A stretch of DNA of 53,362 nt from Polynucleobacter sp. Lineage in GTDB: Bacteria > Pseudomonadota > Gammaproteobacteria > Burkholderiales > Burkholderiaceae. Within the stretch, counting starts at the first letter, position 1. Each line of letters starts with the position of its first letter. Below are positions 26,808 to 36,826 of this stretch, one piece after another. A program made the translations under genes and the position numbers. Location of the stretch: positions 1 to 53,362 of the forward strand of contig JAEMSI010000009.1 in the NCBI GenBank assembly GCA_016462905.1, read 5' to 3'. A model generated the notes under the pieces. It was given only the letters and a program-made list of their open reading frames with translations. It was not told where the DNA came from and searched no databases.

Positions 26808-28043
26808 TCTACTGCTCAAGGTACAGTTTTATCCTCCGATACCAGAATTATTAGTCTGGTTAGCCTTGCCCATGGTAGCTCGCATTTTTTTCAATTAGTT
26901 TTACCCCCTTTGTTTCCTTGGTTTAAAGCAGAGTTTGCTCTAACGTATGCCGAGCTCGGTTTATTAATGACGATGTTTTTTATTGCGTCTGGCATAGCCC
27001 AAGCAGGATCCGGTTTTATTGTCGATCGCATTGGCGCCCGTCCTGTTTTATTTGTTGGGGTTGTGCTGCTGGGGTGTGCTACTTTAGTTTTCCCGCTGTG
27101 TTCTAGTTACACTGGTTTTTTAATTGCGGCCGCACTGATGGGCTTAGGTAATGGTGTTTTCCATCCAGTCGATTACACCCTAATGAATCATAAAATATCA
27201 GGAGCCCGCTTACCCCACGCTTATTCGATGCATGGTTTAGTAGGTTATTTAGGTTGGGCGCTAGCTCCCATTTTGATGGTCGGAATCGCTGAGTTGAGCG
27301 GTTGGCGTGTTGCATTAATTGTGGCAGGGCTTCTTGAATTAAGTTTGTTTATTGTATTGTGGCTGAATCGAAATTATTTAGAAGACAATGCTCAAGAAAG
27401 GCAGGCAGATGGTTTGCAGCAAGCTATCAAAGCCGATCCCAATCATGTGCCACTGGGAACTTTTAGTTTTTTAAAATTACCCGCAGTCTGGCTTTCTTGG
27501 ATGCTATTCTTTTTTGGCATGCTGAATTTAAGCGGCTTGCAATCGTTTGCCCCCAGTGCGTTTCAAAAAATTTATGAAATTGATATTGTCACGGGCACAT
27601 TTTATTTAACCCTATTTTCGGTGGGCGGTGCTGGCGGCGTTTTCTTGGGCGGATTTATAGCAGCACGCTTTAGAGAATCCGAAAAAGTAATTACTACTTT
27701 TCTTGCCCTCAGTGTTGTGATCATGTTAGCTATTGGGTTCAGCTTACCTAGCGCGGCTTTGATCCCTGTTTTATTTACTATCGTGGGAGCTGTCTTTGGG
27801 ATTATTGGGCCTTCGCGTGACTTACTCGTTCGCTCTACTACCCCAATTGGGGCCTCAGGAAGGGTGTATGGCGTGGTTTATTCAGGTAATGATTTAGGCG
27901 GGATTTTTGGCCCCCTTTTAATTGGTTTAGTGTTGGATGCGGGGCATCCCAACTGGCTCTTTTTGTCGGTCGCATTTTTTCAAACATGGATTGTTTTAAC
28001 TGCGATTAAAGCCTCACAACAACCCAAACAAATGAAGTCCTAA
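26805..28043 (+). CDS. MFS transporter, fosmidomycin-resistance (Fsr)-like
   Basis: 412 residues with about 12 hydrophobic segments. The N-terminal SLAHGSSHFFQLVLPPLFPW and FIVDRIGARPVLFVGV (the MFS loop-2 motif) resemble the fosmidomycin-resistance group. A central hydrophilic loop (about 195-220) separates two six-helix halves. Inner-membrane efflux of small molecules is inferred; the substrate is unknown. No better start than the ATG at 26805 exists, although it lies inside a 10-bp hairpin and only one to two bases after its purine-rich site. Follows clpB by 46 bp. Confidence 0.82.
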   Translation: MSTAQGTVLSSDTRIISLVSLAHGSSHFFQLVLPPLFPWFKAEFALTYAELGLLMTMFFIASGIAQAGSGFIVDRIGARPVLFVGVVLLGCATLVFPLCSSYTGFLIAAALMGLGNGVFHPVDYTLMNHKISGARLPHAYSMHGLVGYLGWALAPILMVGIAELSGWRVALIVAGLLELSLFIVLWLNRNYLEDNAQERQADGLQQAIKADPNHVPLGTFSFLKLPAVWLSWMLFFFGMLNLSGLQSFAPSAFQKIYEIDIVTGTFYLTLFSVGGAGGVFLGGFIAARFRESEKVITTFLALSVVIMLAIGFSLPSAALIPVLFTIVGAVFGIIGPSRDLLVRSTTPIGASGRVYGVVYSGNDLGGIFGPLLIGLVLDAGHPNWLFLSVAFFQTWIVLTAIKASQQPKQMKS

Positions 28044-28219
28044 GCTGATCTGACCGGTATTTTCATATGGTGGAATACTCTTTTCACCAGATAAAAAGTT
28101 TATTTCAATAATTTTTAGGCTCGTTTCAAGCCTTGATTTAATGTTTTGTATTATGAAATATTAAATACAACTCATTGATTTGATGAGCTATTTATTTTGT
28201 TAATTATTTTGAATATGAC

Positions 28220-28267
28220 TTGCATCCAGTTCGTCTTTACGTAAACTCTTATATAAGACATAAGAGT
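28220..28267 (+). promoter_or_regulatory. aceA promoter region with palindromic operator
   Basis: The 258-bp gap before aceA holds TTGCAT (28220-28225), a 16-bp spacer and TAAACT (28242-28247), a possible promoter. Directly over the expected start lies the perfect palindrome TCTTATATAAGA (28247-28258), inside a wider repeat ACTCTTAT (28245-28252) and ATAAGAGT (28260-28267). Symmetry and position suggest a dimeric repressor, perhaps GntR-type. The rest of the gap (28044-28219) is AT-rich and I see nothing else in it. Confidence 0.5.
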
Positions 28268-28301
28268 TTGGAACTGATTTTTTTTACTTAAGGAGAGCAA
28301 G

Positions 28302-29600
28302 ATGGTGACGCGTAAAGCAGAGGCAGCAACGATTCAAAAGGATTGGGATAACAACCCACGTTGGCAGGGTATTCAGCGGGGTTATAGCGCCGAGGATGTG
28401 GTGCGTCTACGAGGTTCCATGCGCATGGAATATACGCTTGCCAAACAAGGCGCAGAAAAATTTTGGAATTTAGTCAATAACGAAGCATACGTCCCAACGC
28501 TCGGTGCTCTAACAGCGGGACAGGCAATGCAGCAAATCAAGGCTGGATTAAAAGCGATTTATTTATCGGGTTGGCAAGTGGCTGCGGATAACAATAGTTA
28601 TGGCGCTATGTATCCTGATCAATCTCTATATCCTGTTGACTCGGTGCCTATTCTGGTTGAGCGAATGAATAATACCTTCGAGCGCGCCGATCAAATTCAG
28701 TGGTCGAAAGGAATTAATCCTGGTGATCCTGCTTATATCGATTATTTTGCACCGATTGTGGCTGACGCTGAAGCTGGATTTGGTGGCGTATTGAATGCGT
28801 ATGAATTAAGTAAGGCTTTAATTAAAGCAGGTGCATCGGCTGTTCACTTTGAGGATCAGTTGTCTTCAGTGAAAAAGTGCGGTCACTTGGGCGGTAAAGT
28901 TTTATTACCCACACAAGAATCTGTGCAGAAATTAATTGCAGCTCGTCTAGCAGCAGATGTCATGGGCGTTCCTACGATTATTTTGGCACGAACCGATGCT
29001 GAAGCTGCCGATTTATTAACCTCGGATTACGATGAAAATGACAAACCATTTTTAACCGGTGAGCGGACCGCTGAGGGCTTTTACAAAACTCGTAAGGGGA
29101 TTGATCAGGCGATTTCACGTGGGCTTGCTTATGCAGCTTATGCCGATATGGTTTGGTGTGAGACGGGTACGCCTGATTTGGAATTTGCTAGGAAATTTGC
29201 TGAGGCAATTCGTAAAAAGTTTCCTGGCAAGATGCTGGCATATAACTGCTCACCATCATTTAATTGGAAGAAGAATTTAGACGATGCAACCATTGCTAAA
29301 TTCCAGCGCGAGTTGGGCGCAATGGGCTATAAATATCAGTTTATTACCCTCGCTGGTATTCATAACATGTGGTACAACATGTTCGATCTTTCGCATGACT
29401 ATGTGAAGCGTGGTATGCCTGCTTATATCGATAAAGTTCAGGAACCTGAATTTGCTGCCCGCGATCGTGGTTATACCTTTGTATCGCATCAGCAAGAGGT
29501 AGGAACAGGTTATTTTGATGACGTTACCACGGTGATTCAAGGAGGTAAGTCTTCTGTTACGGCTTTAACTGGCTCGACTGAAGAAGAGCAATTTCATTGA
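28302..29600 (+). CDS. aceA: isocitrate lyase
   Basis: 432 residues. Splits isocitrate to glyoxylate and succinate in the glyoxylate shunt, needed for growth on acetate or fatty acids. Catalytic loop [12 protein letters not shown] with the conserved Cys at about 192, [11 protein letters not shown] metal-binding region, and [18 protein letters not shown] precedes the ATG by 5 bases. Malate synthase is not in the window. The upstream palindrome suggests carbon-source control. Confidence 0.96.
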   Translation: MVTRKAEAATIQKDWDNNPRWQGIQRGYSAEDVVRLRGSMRMEYTLAKQGAEKFWNLVNNEAYVPTLGALTAGQAMQQIKAGLKAIYLSGWQVAADNNSYGAMYPDQSLYPVDSVPILVERMNNTFERADQIQWSKGINPGDPAYIDYFAPIVADAEAGFGGVLNAYELSKALIKAGASAVHFEDQLSSVKKCGHLGGKVLLPTQESVQKLIAARLAADVMGVPTIILARTDAEAADLLTSDYDENDKPFLTGERTAEGFYKTRKGIDQAISRGLAYAAYADMVWCETGTPDLEFARKFAEAIRKKFPGKMLAYNCSPSFNWKKNLDDATIAKFQRELGAMGYKYQFITLAGIHNMWYNMFDLSHDYVKRGMPAYIDKVQEPEFAARDRGYTFVSHQQEVGTGYFDDVTTVIQGGKSSVTALTGSTEEEQFH

Positions 29601-29625
29601 TTTAAGTCCTTTTTAAGTAGTCAGC

Positions 29626-29674
29626 TTGGCGCCTAGGCCCTCAGATAAGACAAGAGGGGTGACTTAGGCGCCAA
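29626..29674 (+). terminator. strong hairpin after aceA
   Basis: TTGGCGCCTA (29626-29635) pairs with TAGGCGCCAA (29665-29674), with further pairing of CCCTC and GAGGG inside. No T-run follows, so Rho-independent termination is uncertain; it may protect the mRNA 3' end. The arms contain the palindrome GGCGCC. Confidence 0.5.
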
Positions 29675-29694
29675 ACTCGGTTACATTTCTTCTG

Positions 29695-30123
29695 ATGAAG
29701 AAATGCGAACTTTGCGAAGATAACGACAGTCAAATTATTTGGCAGGGCGATGATTCGCGGATCATTTTGATAGATGACCCCTTTTTGCCAGGTTTTTGTC
29801 GGGTGATTTGGAATCGACATGTTTCTGAAATGACCGATCTCAGTTTTGTTGAGCGCGAACTATTGATGACCTTAGTTTTTGCGGTTGAAGACGCAGTGCG
29901 TCATGTGATGCGACCCGATAAAATTAATTTGGCTTCGATGGGTAATATGGTGCCTCATTTGCATTGGCATGTAGTGCCTCGTTATAGTGACGACCCTTTT
30001 TTCCCTGCTTCAATTTGGTCTGAAAAAGTGCGCGTTTATCCAGAAAAGAAATTACTAGAGCGGCGGCAATTAGCTAGTCAATTACCCAGTGCAATTAAAG
30101 CAAGAATTTCAGCCTTATCTTAA
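29695..30123 (+). CDS. HIT family protein
   Basis: 142 residues. The histidine triad is seen as HLHWHVVPR near residues 95-103 and acts on nucleotide phosphoramidates or dinucleotides. The N-terminal CELC pair (residues 4-7) could bind zinc together with other residues. Convergent with the DUF1841 gene: the two stop codons overlap within the sequence TTAA at 30120-30123. Confidence 0.88.
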   Translation: MKKCELCEDNDSQIIWQGDDSRIILIDDPFLPGFCRVIWNRHVSEMTDLSFVERELLMTLVFAVEDAVRHVMRPDKINLASMGNMVPHLHWHVVPRYSDDPFFPASIWSEKVRVYPEKKLLERRQLASQLPSAIKARISALS

Positions 30124-30551
30124 ATCAGCTTGCGCAGCGCCTCTAAATAATCTTCCGCATCTATACCTGCACCATTGCGTTGCGCTTGCCATAGTACTTG
30201 GCCTAAAGAATCCATGATGCGATGCTGAGCTTCATGCTCAGAGCCGAGTTTTTCGCTAAGTTGGTGGGCTATTGCTTGAATACCCGGCGGTTGATTAATG
30301 CTGATTTGCTCTGAGATTGATAGATGCATCGATAGATGCAAGAAGGGGTTCGTATTACCGCGCTCAGGTGTGTAATCTTCCTGTAAGGATTTCTCGGGAT
30401 GGTTGAGTGCATCATGGAATTCGGGATGCAGTTGCATCCAATCGGAAGCGATTAACTCGAGAGGGGTGAGGACTTGATGATTTTGACTTTTCTGCCATGT
30501 ATCGCAGAAAAATTGCCTCACTTGATCTCGAGTTGGATTAAATAGCGCCAC
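30120..30551 (-). CDS. DUF1841 family protein, unknown function
   Basis: 143 residues from a GTG at 30551. This start is chosen because the conserved family opening FNPTRDQVRQFFCDTW begins at residue 4 and GGAAG lies 5 bases upstream; an earlier ATG at 30650 would place 33 residues inside nth. The middle shows LHPEFHDALNHPE and NPFLHLSMHLSISEQ, typical of this family. Cytoplasmic, no catalytic motif known. Overlaps the end of nth by 14 bp, and its pairing with nth hints at one transcript. Confidence 0.82.
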   Translation of the reverse strand: MALFNPTRDQVRQFFCDTWQKSQNHQVLTPLELIASDWMQLHPEFHDALNHPEKSLQEDYTPERGNTNPFLHLSMHLSISEQISINQPPGIQAIAHQLSEKLGSEHEAQHRIMDSLGQVLWQAQRNGAGIDAEDYLEALRKLI

Positions 30552-31194
30552 GAATTCTTCCGGTATGTGTTTTAAAGCGGTATGAGCATAATGGCTCAAC
30601 AATGCATTGGTCGCAGGCAGGGTTGCGTGCTTTACAAATATAGCGCCCATGCAAAATTAACCAATGATGCGCATCTTGGATAAATTCTTTCGGAATTCGT
30701 TTCATTAGACTTTTTTCAACGGCCAAAACATCCTTCCCAGGCGCTAAACCAGTTCGGTTAGAAACCCTAAAAATATGGGTATCGACTGCAATGGTCGCTT
30801 CACCAAAGGCGGTATTGAGAATCACATTGGCCGTCTTTCGACCCACTCCGGGTAGGGCTTCAAGCGCTTCGCGCGTGCGAGGTACTTTGCCCTGATGTTG
30901 ATCAAGGAGGATACGGCAGGTTTCTTGTAAATGTTTTCCTTTAGTACGATAGAGCCCAATATGTTGGATATATGGCCTGACTCCTTCTTCTCCTAAATGG
31001 ACAATGGCGGCGGGGGTATTGGCAATTAAAAATAAACGCCTTGTCCCTTTGTTTACTGAAATATCAGTAGCCTGTGCTGAAAGTAATACAGCGACCAGTA
31101 ATTCAAAAGGCGAGGTATATTCCAGTTCAGTACTGGGCTGAGGATTATTTGCTTGTAGTTGCGCAAAAAAAGTGTAACGCTGTTCTGCATTCAT
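30538..31194 (-). CDS. nth: endonuclease III
   Basis: 218 residues. DNA glycosylase/AP lyase for oxidised pyrimidines. Helix-hairpin-helix LPGVGRKTANVILN with the catalytic Lys, the conserved Asp in VDTHIFRVSNR, and a [4Fe-4S] cluster motif C-x6-C-x2-C-x5-C (CKARNPACDQCIVEPLC) near the C-terminus. Follows the RnfB-like gene by 19 bp, an arrangement common in Proteobacteria. Confidence 0.95.
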   Translation of the reverse strand: MNAEQRYTFFAQLQANNPQPSTELEYTSPFELLVAVLLSAQATDISVNKGTRRLFLIANTPAAIVHLGEEGVRPYIQHIGLYRTKGKHLQETCRILLDQHQGKVPRTREALEALPGVGRKTANVILNTAFGEATIAVDTHIFRVSNRTGLAPGKDVLAVEKSLMKRIPKEFIQDAHHWLILHGRYICKARNPACDQCIVEPLCSYRFKTHTGRIRGAI

Positions 31195-31213
31195 CGGAAT
31201 GAATAATATCGAA

Positions 31214-31888
31214 TTAAATGGTTTGTGTTTTAGCGCGCGCTAGGGCAGCGGCAATGATTTGTCGTTTGCGTTCAATTTCTGCACGATCCGTTTCTGATTG
31301 GGCTAGATCGCTATCCAACTCTTCTAATTTGCTACGCGCTTTATTAGCTACGCGCAGGATTTGATCGCGCTCTTCGCGTTTCAGGCGAGTACTGTGCGCA
31401 TGATAGCGTTTGCGTGCTAATTCAGCTTCTTTTGAAGACCATGCTTCCCAACCAGTGTGATTTTCAGTGACGTTCACCATGCTGATGCAATCAACTGGAC
31501 AAGGTGCGACGCATAAATCGCATCCAGTGCACCAGTCATTTAAAACGGTGTGCATTTGTTTTGAGGCTCCAACGATGGCGTCCACTGGACAAGCCTGAAT
31601 GCAAAGGGTGCAACCGATACAGGCTTTGGGATCAATGAGGGCTACTGGTCTAGGACGTTCAGCGCCGCATTCTGGATCAATCGATAAAGTAGTCGATTCA
31701 GTTTTTAATTGCAGTATTTTGCTAAGTCGAATAATGCCTTCAATGCCGCCGGGCGGACAACGGTTTGGCTTTTGTCCAGCCTCGGCCATTGCCTCTGCAT
31801 ACCCTCTGCAATCAGGATAGCCGCATTTAGTGCATTGGGTCTGAGGAAGCGCATCTTCCAGAAGGTCGGCTAAAAGATGGGCACCCAT
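31214..31888 (-). CDS. RnfB-like ferredoxin protein without other Rnf subunits
   Basis: 224 residues. An N-terminal Fe-S domain (about 15-55) with CTKCGYPDCRGYAEAM and NRCPPGG, two 4Fe-4S ferredoxin motifs (CIGCTLCIQACPVD and CTGCDLCVAPCPVD, about 90-135), and a charged coiled-coil tail (160-215). It lacks the N-terminal membrane helix of true RnfB, and no rnfA, rnfC, rnfD, rnfG or rnfE is nearby. It may therefore be a soluble electron carrier, possibly serving the Fe-S enzyme Nth next door. Confidence 0.82.
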   Translation of the reverse strand: MGAHLLADLLEDALPQTQCTKCGYPDCRGYAEAMAEAGQKPNRCPPGGIEGIIRLSKILQLKTESTTLSIDPECGAERPRPVALIDPKACIGCTLCIQACPVDAIVGASKQMHTVLNDWCTGCDLCVAPCPVDCISMVNVTENHTGWEAWSSKEAELARKRYHAHSTRLKREERDQILRVANKARSKLEELDSDLAQSETDRAEIERKRQIIAAALARAKTQTI

Positions 31889-31943
31889 TACTAAAGATTT
31901 GCAGACTTAATTAAAAGTGCGCTTAGCATTTTGCAAACCTAAT

Positions 31944-33218
31944 TTAACTGGGAGATTCAAGCTTACTTAATTTTTTAATCTCATTTCCACGAATAAATGC
32001 TTGGATGCGTGGATAAACCTGTTTTCTCCAGCGACGCCCTGAAAAAATTCCATAGTGACCAGCACCGCTGGCTTCGTAGTGGGCTTTGTTTTCATCGGGG
32101 ATGCCAGCACATAACTTATGGGCAGCACGGGTCTGACCGCTGCCAGAAATATCATCTAACTCGCCTTCTACCGTGAGTAAACGAGTATGTTTTATGCTCT
32201 CAGGCTTAACCAATTCGCCGGATACTTCCCAAGTTCCATTTGGCAAAGCATGGTCTTTGAACACGGTTTTAATGGTTTGTAAATAATAATTCGCATCCAT
32301 ATCAAGCACAGCATTGTATTCATCATAAAAGCGGATATGCGCTTTGGCATCGAGCTCATCACCTCGAACTAAATTCTGGAAGTAGTCCCAATGCGATTGC
32401 ATATGATTGCTGGGGTTCATGGCGATAAAACCAAGATGTTGTAAGAAGCCAGGGTAAACACGACGGCCGGCACCCGGATAAGGAGGGGGAACGTTATAAA
32501 TAGTATGACTTTCAAACCATTCAATTGATTTGTTCGTTGCCAAGGAGTTAACTTGGGTCGGTGAATTACGAGCATCAATTGGACCACCCATCATGATCAT
32601 TGATTTTGGGGTGGCTTCGCCGCGGGATGCCATCAAGGAAACTGCTCCCAGTACGGGTACGGTCGGCTGGCAAACTGAAATGACATGTAAATCTTCTGCG
32701 CCAATTAAGCGGATGAAATCTTCAATGTAATGAACATACTCATCTAAACTAAATTCGCCTTGGTCTTTTGGAACCATCCGCGCATCAGTCCAGTCAGTGA
32801 TATAAACCTGATGATCTTGCAACATCGTTGTAACGGTATCGCGCAATAAAGTCGAGTGATGCCCCGAAAGTGGTGCAACAATTAAAACCTTTGGATCCTG
32901 CTGCATGGATTTAATGACATCAATATCATCAGCAAAACGCTTGAAATGGATTAATTTGCAAAAAGGTTTTTCTAGTAAAACTTTTTCTTGCACCACGACA
33001 TCACTGCCATAGGCATTAATTGAACGAATTCCAAACTCTGTTTTTTTATATTCTTTACCAAGGCGATGGAGCAATTCAAAACTGGCAGCTATTCTCTCAG
33101 ACCCTGGAATCAGCGAAATCGGGTTAGTTACATTCAGAAGCGTTTCAGAAGTTGCTCGGGCCCATGAAGTGAGAGGTTGTAAAAGGGCTTTCTGAAAATC
33201 GTAGATTTGATAGAGCAT
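31944..33218 (-). CDS. phaZ: intracellular polyhydroxybutyrate depolymerase PhaZ
   Basis: 424 residues, alpha/beta hydrolase. Breaks down stored PHB granules. The nucleophile position shows VISVCQPTVPVLG with Cys183, matching the cysteine nucleophile reported for Ralstonia PhaZa1. The late GHYGIFSGRRWR supplies the catalytic His, about residue 388 in that family, and LTVEGELDD the Asp. No signal peptide. No phaC is in the window. The neighbouring acyl-CoA genes at 21984-23795 would fit use of the released 3-hydroxybutyrate. Confidence 0.92.
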   Translation of the reverse strand: MLYQIYDFQKALLQPLTSWARATSETLLNVTNPISLIPGSERIAASFELLHRLGKEYKKTEFGIRSINAYGSDVVVQEKVLLEKPFCKLIHFKRFADDIDVIKSMQQDPKVLIVAPLSGHHSTLLRDTVTTMLQDHQVYITDWTDARMVPKDQGEFSLDEYVHYIEDFIRLIGAEDLHVISVCQPTVPVLGAVSLMASRGEATPKSMIMMGGPIDARNSPTQVNSLATNKSIEWFESHTIYNVPPPYPGAGRRVYPGFLQHLGFIAMNPSNHMQSHWDYFQNLVRGDELDAKAHIRFYDEYNAVLDMDANYYLQTIKTVFKDHALPNGTWEVSGELVKPESIKHTRLLTVEGELDDISGSGQTRAAHKLCAGIPDENKAHYEASGAGHYGIFSGRRWRKQVYPRIQAFIRGNEIKKLSKLESPS

Positions 33219-33250
33219 GGGTTTTCCTCAGAAAGATCTATTAAATAGCT

Positions 33251-34459
33251 CTATTTTGACACGATAACCTTGGCAATGGCTTTGGCTACCTTGTCTAGGT
33301 TCTTGGTATTGAGTGCAGCCATACAAATACGCCCTGTAGCAATCGCATAGATATGATCTTCCTTGGCCAAGCGCTCAACCTGTTCTGCGCTTAAGCCCGA
33401 ATAAGAAAACATACCGCGCTGGTTTTCAATAAAGGAAAAGTCTTGCTTAACGCCGGCTTCAATCAATTTTTCTTTCAGAGCATGGCGCATCGATTTAATT
33501 CGATTGCGCATTTCAGCGAGTTCTTCCTCCCACATTTTGCGTAATTGGGGGGAGTTCAAAACAGTTGCCACAATTGCGGCACCATGGGTGGGTGGATTTG
33601 AATAATTGGTGCGAATTATCCGTTTTAATTGCGAAAGGACGCGATTGGCCTCATCTTTACTTTGTGTCACCACGCAAAGACCGCCAACCCGCTCGCCATA
33701 CAAAGAGAATGATTTTGAAAACGAGCTCGCTACAAAAAATAATAAACCGGATTCTGCAAATAAGCGAACTACTTTGCCATCTTCTTCAATGCCATCAGCA
33801 AAGCCTTGATAAGCAATATCTAGAAATGGGATTAGTTCACGCGTTTTGCAAATGGAAATAATTTTTTTCCATTGTTCTTCATTGAGATCAGCGCCAGTAG
33901 GGTTATGGCAGCAGGTATGCAAGATAACGGTGGTATTTTTTGGGAAACTTTCGAGGGCGCTGGTCATCAGCGCAAAATCAACACCGCGCGTTTTTGGGTC
34001 GTAGTAGCCGTAGTCGATGACTTCGAAATGAGCCGATTCGAAAACGCCACGATGATTGTCCCAAGTTGGGTTGCTAATGGCGGCGGGTGCGTTATCAATC
34101 ACATAGGTTTTGATGAAATCGGCGCCGACACGCAATGCGCCCGTTCCGCCAAGGCATTCAACGGTAGCCACGCGACCTTCTTTTAATAGCGGCGAATCAG
34201 CGCCAAAAAGTAAATTTTGTACGGCAGTGTTGTAGGGGTTTGGTCCCTCAGCAGCGACATAGGCCCGCGGCGATTTTTTGGCAATCAGTTCCTGTTCAGC
34301 CGCATAAACTGCCTTTAGCAGGGGCACTTTGCCTTCATCGGTGTAGTAAACACCAACACCTAAATTGACTTTATCTGGGGCAGTATCGGCTGCGTACGCT
34401 TCGGAAACGCCAAAAATAGCGTCTTTGGGGGCAAGTTGGATTTTTGAGAAGAGGTTCAT
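33251..34459 (-). CDS. aromatic/aspartate aminotransferase (AspC/TyrB type)
   Basis: 402 residues, fold-type I PLP enzyme moving amino groups between aspartate or aromatic amino acids and 2-oxoglutarate. The start MNLFSKIQLAPKDAIFGV is family-typical. Visible: HTCCHNPTGADL, FLDIAYQGFADG, and the PLP lysine in SSFSKSFSLYGERVGGL. Aspartate and aromatic forms cannot be separated with confidence. 32 bp upstream of phaZ on the same strand; divergent from uvrB. Confidence 0.92.
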   Translation of the reverse strand: MNLFSKIQLAPKDAIFGVSEAYAADTAPDKVNLGVGVYYTDEGKVPLLKAVYAAEQELIAKKSPRAYVAAEGPNPYNTAVQNLLFGADSPLLKEGRVATVECLGGTGALRVGADFIKTYVIDNAPAAISNPTWDNHRGVFESAHFEVIDYGYYDPKTRGVDFALMTSALESFPKNTTVILHTCCHNPTGADLNEEQWKKIISICKTRELIPFLDIAYQGFADGIEEDGKVVRLFAESGLLFFVASSFSKSFSLYGERVGGLCVVTQSKDEANRVLSQLKRIIRTNYSNPPTHGAAIVATVLNSPQLRKMWEEELAEMRNRIKSMRHALKEKLIEAGVKQDFSFIENQRGMFSYSGLSAEQVERLAKEDHIYAIATGRICMAALNTKNLDKVAKAIAKVIVSK

Positions 34460-34559
34460 AGGGCTTTGAAATGGCTCGGTTTTATTTCAAGAAATCAGCA
34501 AAAATAATGGTAGTTTTAAAAAATTATGCAATATGCGTTGATAATCAACTCAGCTATAA

Positions 34560-36698
34560 ATGATATCCGAGATGCCCAAGAAAGCCCCAAAAACTCCCCC
34601 CAGCAAAGCATCTACTGACGATTTCCCAACGCAGGCATCCCGCCCGACCGAGTCCGCCTTGGATGAGTCCAAATTGATTCGCTTCCCAGGGTCCGAATAT
34701 CAGCTCTATCAACCCTTTGAACCGGCTGGCGATCAGCCACAAGCAATTGATGCTTTAGTTTCTGGAGTAGAGGATGGGCTCTCTTTTCAAACCCTATTAG
34801 GAGTCACCGGCTCGGGTAAAACCTTCACGATGGCCAATGTGATTGCGCGTATGGGTAGGCCCGCCATTGTGTTTGCTCCAAATAAAACATTAGCCGCCCA
34901 GTTATACAGTGAATTTCGTGAATTTTTTCCGCGCAATGCGGTTGAATATTTTGTTAGTTACTACGATTATTACCAGCCTGAAGCCTATGTTCCGCAGCGC
35001 GATCTTTTTATTGAAAAAGATTCTTCAATTAATGAGCATATTGAACAAATGCGCTTATCAGCAACGAAAAGTTTATTAGAGCGCCGCGATGTCGTGATTG
35101 TGGCAACGGTTTCGGCAATCTACGGTATTGGCAATCCTGGGGACTATCACAGCATGGTTTTAACCTTGCGCCCAGGAGATAAGATGAGTCAGCGCGACAT
35201 GGTGACACGCTTAATTTCAATGCAGTATGAACGCAATGAACTTGATTTTCAACGCGGTATTTTTCGGGTGCGCGGCGATACCATTGATATTTTTCCTGCT
35301 GAGCATAATGAATTAGCAATTCGCGTCGAGTTATTTGACGATGTAGTCGAAACTTTGCATTTCTTTGATCCATTAACCGGCCGAGTAAAACAAAAATTAC
35401 CGCGCTTTACGGTATACCCGAGTTCCCATTACGTTACCCCACGTGAGACCGTGGTGCGCGCTATTGAAACCATTAAAGTGGAGCTGCGCGAGCGACTGGA
35501 TGAATTTGTAAAATCAGGAAAATTAGTCGAGGCGCAACGGCTTGAACAGCGCACGCGTTTTGATTTGGAAATGCTGAGTGAATTAGGTTTTTGTAAGGGA
35601 ATCGAAAACTATTCGCGTCATCTTTCCGGAGCCAAGCCCGGTGAGGCACCGCCGACCCTAGTTGACTATTTAGCACCAGACGCATTGATGTTTTTGGATG
35701 AGAGTCATGTCTTGATAGGACAGCTCAACGGAATGTATAACGGTGACCGCTCTAGAAAGCATACTTTGGTTGAGTATGGATTCCGCTTGCCTTCTGCAAT
35801 GGATAATCGCCCATTAAAATTTCCTGAGTTTGAAACTAAGATGCGCCAAGCCGTTTTTGTTTCGGCAACGCCGGCTGATTATGAAAATAAAATAACCGGC
35901 CAGGTGGTTGAGCAGGTTGCCAGGCCTACTGGTTTAGTTGATCCTGCGATCGAAGTCTTACCAGCCAGTAATCAAGTGGATGATTTATTGACACAGATTG
36001 CTGCACGGGTCAGTGTTCGCGAGAGAGTATTGGTTACTGTTCTAACAAAAAGAATGGCGGAGCAGTTAACCGAGTATTTGGCCGACAACGGTGTGAAGGT
36101 GCGTTATGTGCATTCGGATATTGATACGGTCGAGCGAGTTGAGATTATTCGAGATTTGCGTTTAGGTGTTTTTGATGTACTGGTAGGAATTAATTTATTG
36201 CGCGAAGGATTGGATATCCCAGAAGTTTCTTTAGTGGCAATTTTGGACGCCGACAAGGAGGGATTCTTGCGGGCGGAGCGCAGCTTAATTCAAACCATTG
36301 GGCGCGCTGCTCGTAACGTGAATGGCAAGGCTATTTTGTATGCCGATAAGATGACGGACTCAATGCGGCGCGCGATTCAAGAAACGGATCGACGTCGAAC
36401 CAAGCAGATTGCCTTTAATCAATTGCATGGTATAGAGCCCAAAGGGGTTACCAAGCGGATCAAGGACATTATTGACGGTGTTTATGACGTCCAGGAAAAA
36501 CGGATAGAGTGGGTAGCTGCTGAAACCCGAGCCCATTATGAAAGCATGGGCGAAAAAGAACTGTCAGCGGAAATCAAAAAACTGGAAAAGCAGATGATGG
36601 CCGAAGCGAAGAACTTGGAGTTCGAGAAGGCGGCGGCTACTCGAGATAAGCTCAATAAAATCAAAGAGATGGCATTTGGCGCTAGAACTGGCGGCTGA
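34560..36698 (+). CDS. uvrB: excinuclease ABC subunit B
   Basis: 712 residues. Damage-recognition helicase of nucleotide excision repair. Walker [11 protein letters not shown] near residue 81, the beta-hairpin [15 protein letters not shown], the helicase motif [11 protein letters not shown], and the C-terminal UVR motif ([19 protein letters not shown], near 672-690). It has a roughly 30-residue low-complexity extension before the conserved start. An ATG at 34572 is an alternative start. No LexA box was found upstream. Confidence 0.96.
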   Translation: MISEMPKKAPKTPPSKASTDDFPTQASRPTESALDESKLIRFPGSEYQLYQPFEPAGDQPQAIDALVSGVEDGLSFQTLLGVTGSGKTFTMANVIARMGRPAIVFAPNKTLAAQLYSEFREFFPRNAVEYFVSYYDYYQPEAYVPQRDLFIEKDSSINEHIEQMRLSATKSLLERRDVVIVATVSAIYGIGNPGDYHSMVLTLRPGDKMSQRDMVTRLISMQYERNELDFQRGIFRVRGDTIDIFPAEHNELAIRVELFDDVVETLHFFDPLTGRVKQKLPRFTVYPSSHYVTPRETVVRAIETIKVELRERLDEFVKSGKLVEAQRLEQRTRFDLEMLSELGFCKGIENYSRHLSGAKPGEAPPTLVDYLAPDALMFLDESHVLIGQLNGMYNGDRSRKHTLVEYGFRLPSAMDNRPLKFPEFETKMRQAVFVSATPADYENKITGQVVEQVARPTGLVDPAIEVLPASNQVDDLLTQIAARVSVRERVLVTVLTKRMAEQLTEYLADNGVKVRYVHSDIDTVERVEIIRDLRLGVFDVLVGINLLREGLDIPEVSLVAILDADKEGFLRAERSLIQTIGRAARNVNGKAILYADKMTDSMRRAIQETDRRRTKQIAFNQLHGIEPKGVTKRIKDIIDGVYDVQEKRIEWVAAETRAHYESMGEKELSAEIKKLEKQMMAEAKNLEFEKAAATRDKLNKIKEMAFGARTGG

Positions 36699-36752
36699 TT
36701 CCCCCTAGTGCTTGGATGGGTTAATCCCAAGCAAAATAGTAGTTATCTGCTA

Positions 36753-36777
36753 AACTTGAGTGGAATTGTCAGGTATT
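36753..36777 (+). promoter_or_regulatory. candidate type-1 IscR binding site
   Basis: ACTTGAGTGGAATTGTCAGG and the following TAT resemble the E. coli type-1 IscR site (core TTGACT...AGTCGGGTAT), with the two half-sites TTGAGT and GTCAGGTAT. It lies 50 bp before iscR, as expected for autorepression by [2Fe-2S]-IscR. Confidence 0.5.
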
Positions 36778-36826
36778 ACCAATTTGGCAATTTGCTGTCC
36801 ATAACAATCCATTACCAAGGTGACAT

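Noticed and set aside
34460..34560. SOS box before uvrB
   Set aside because: No CTG-N10-CAG match was found in the gap.
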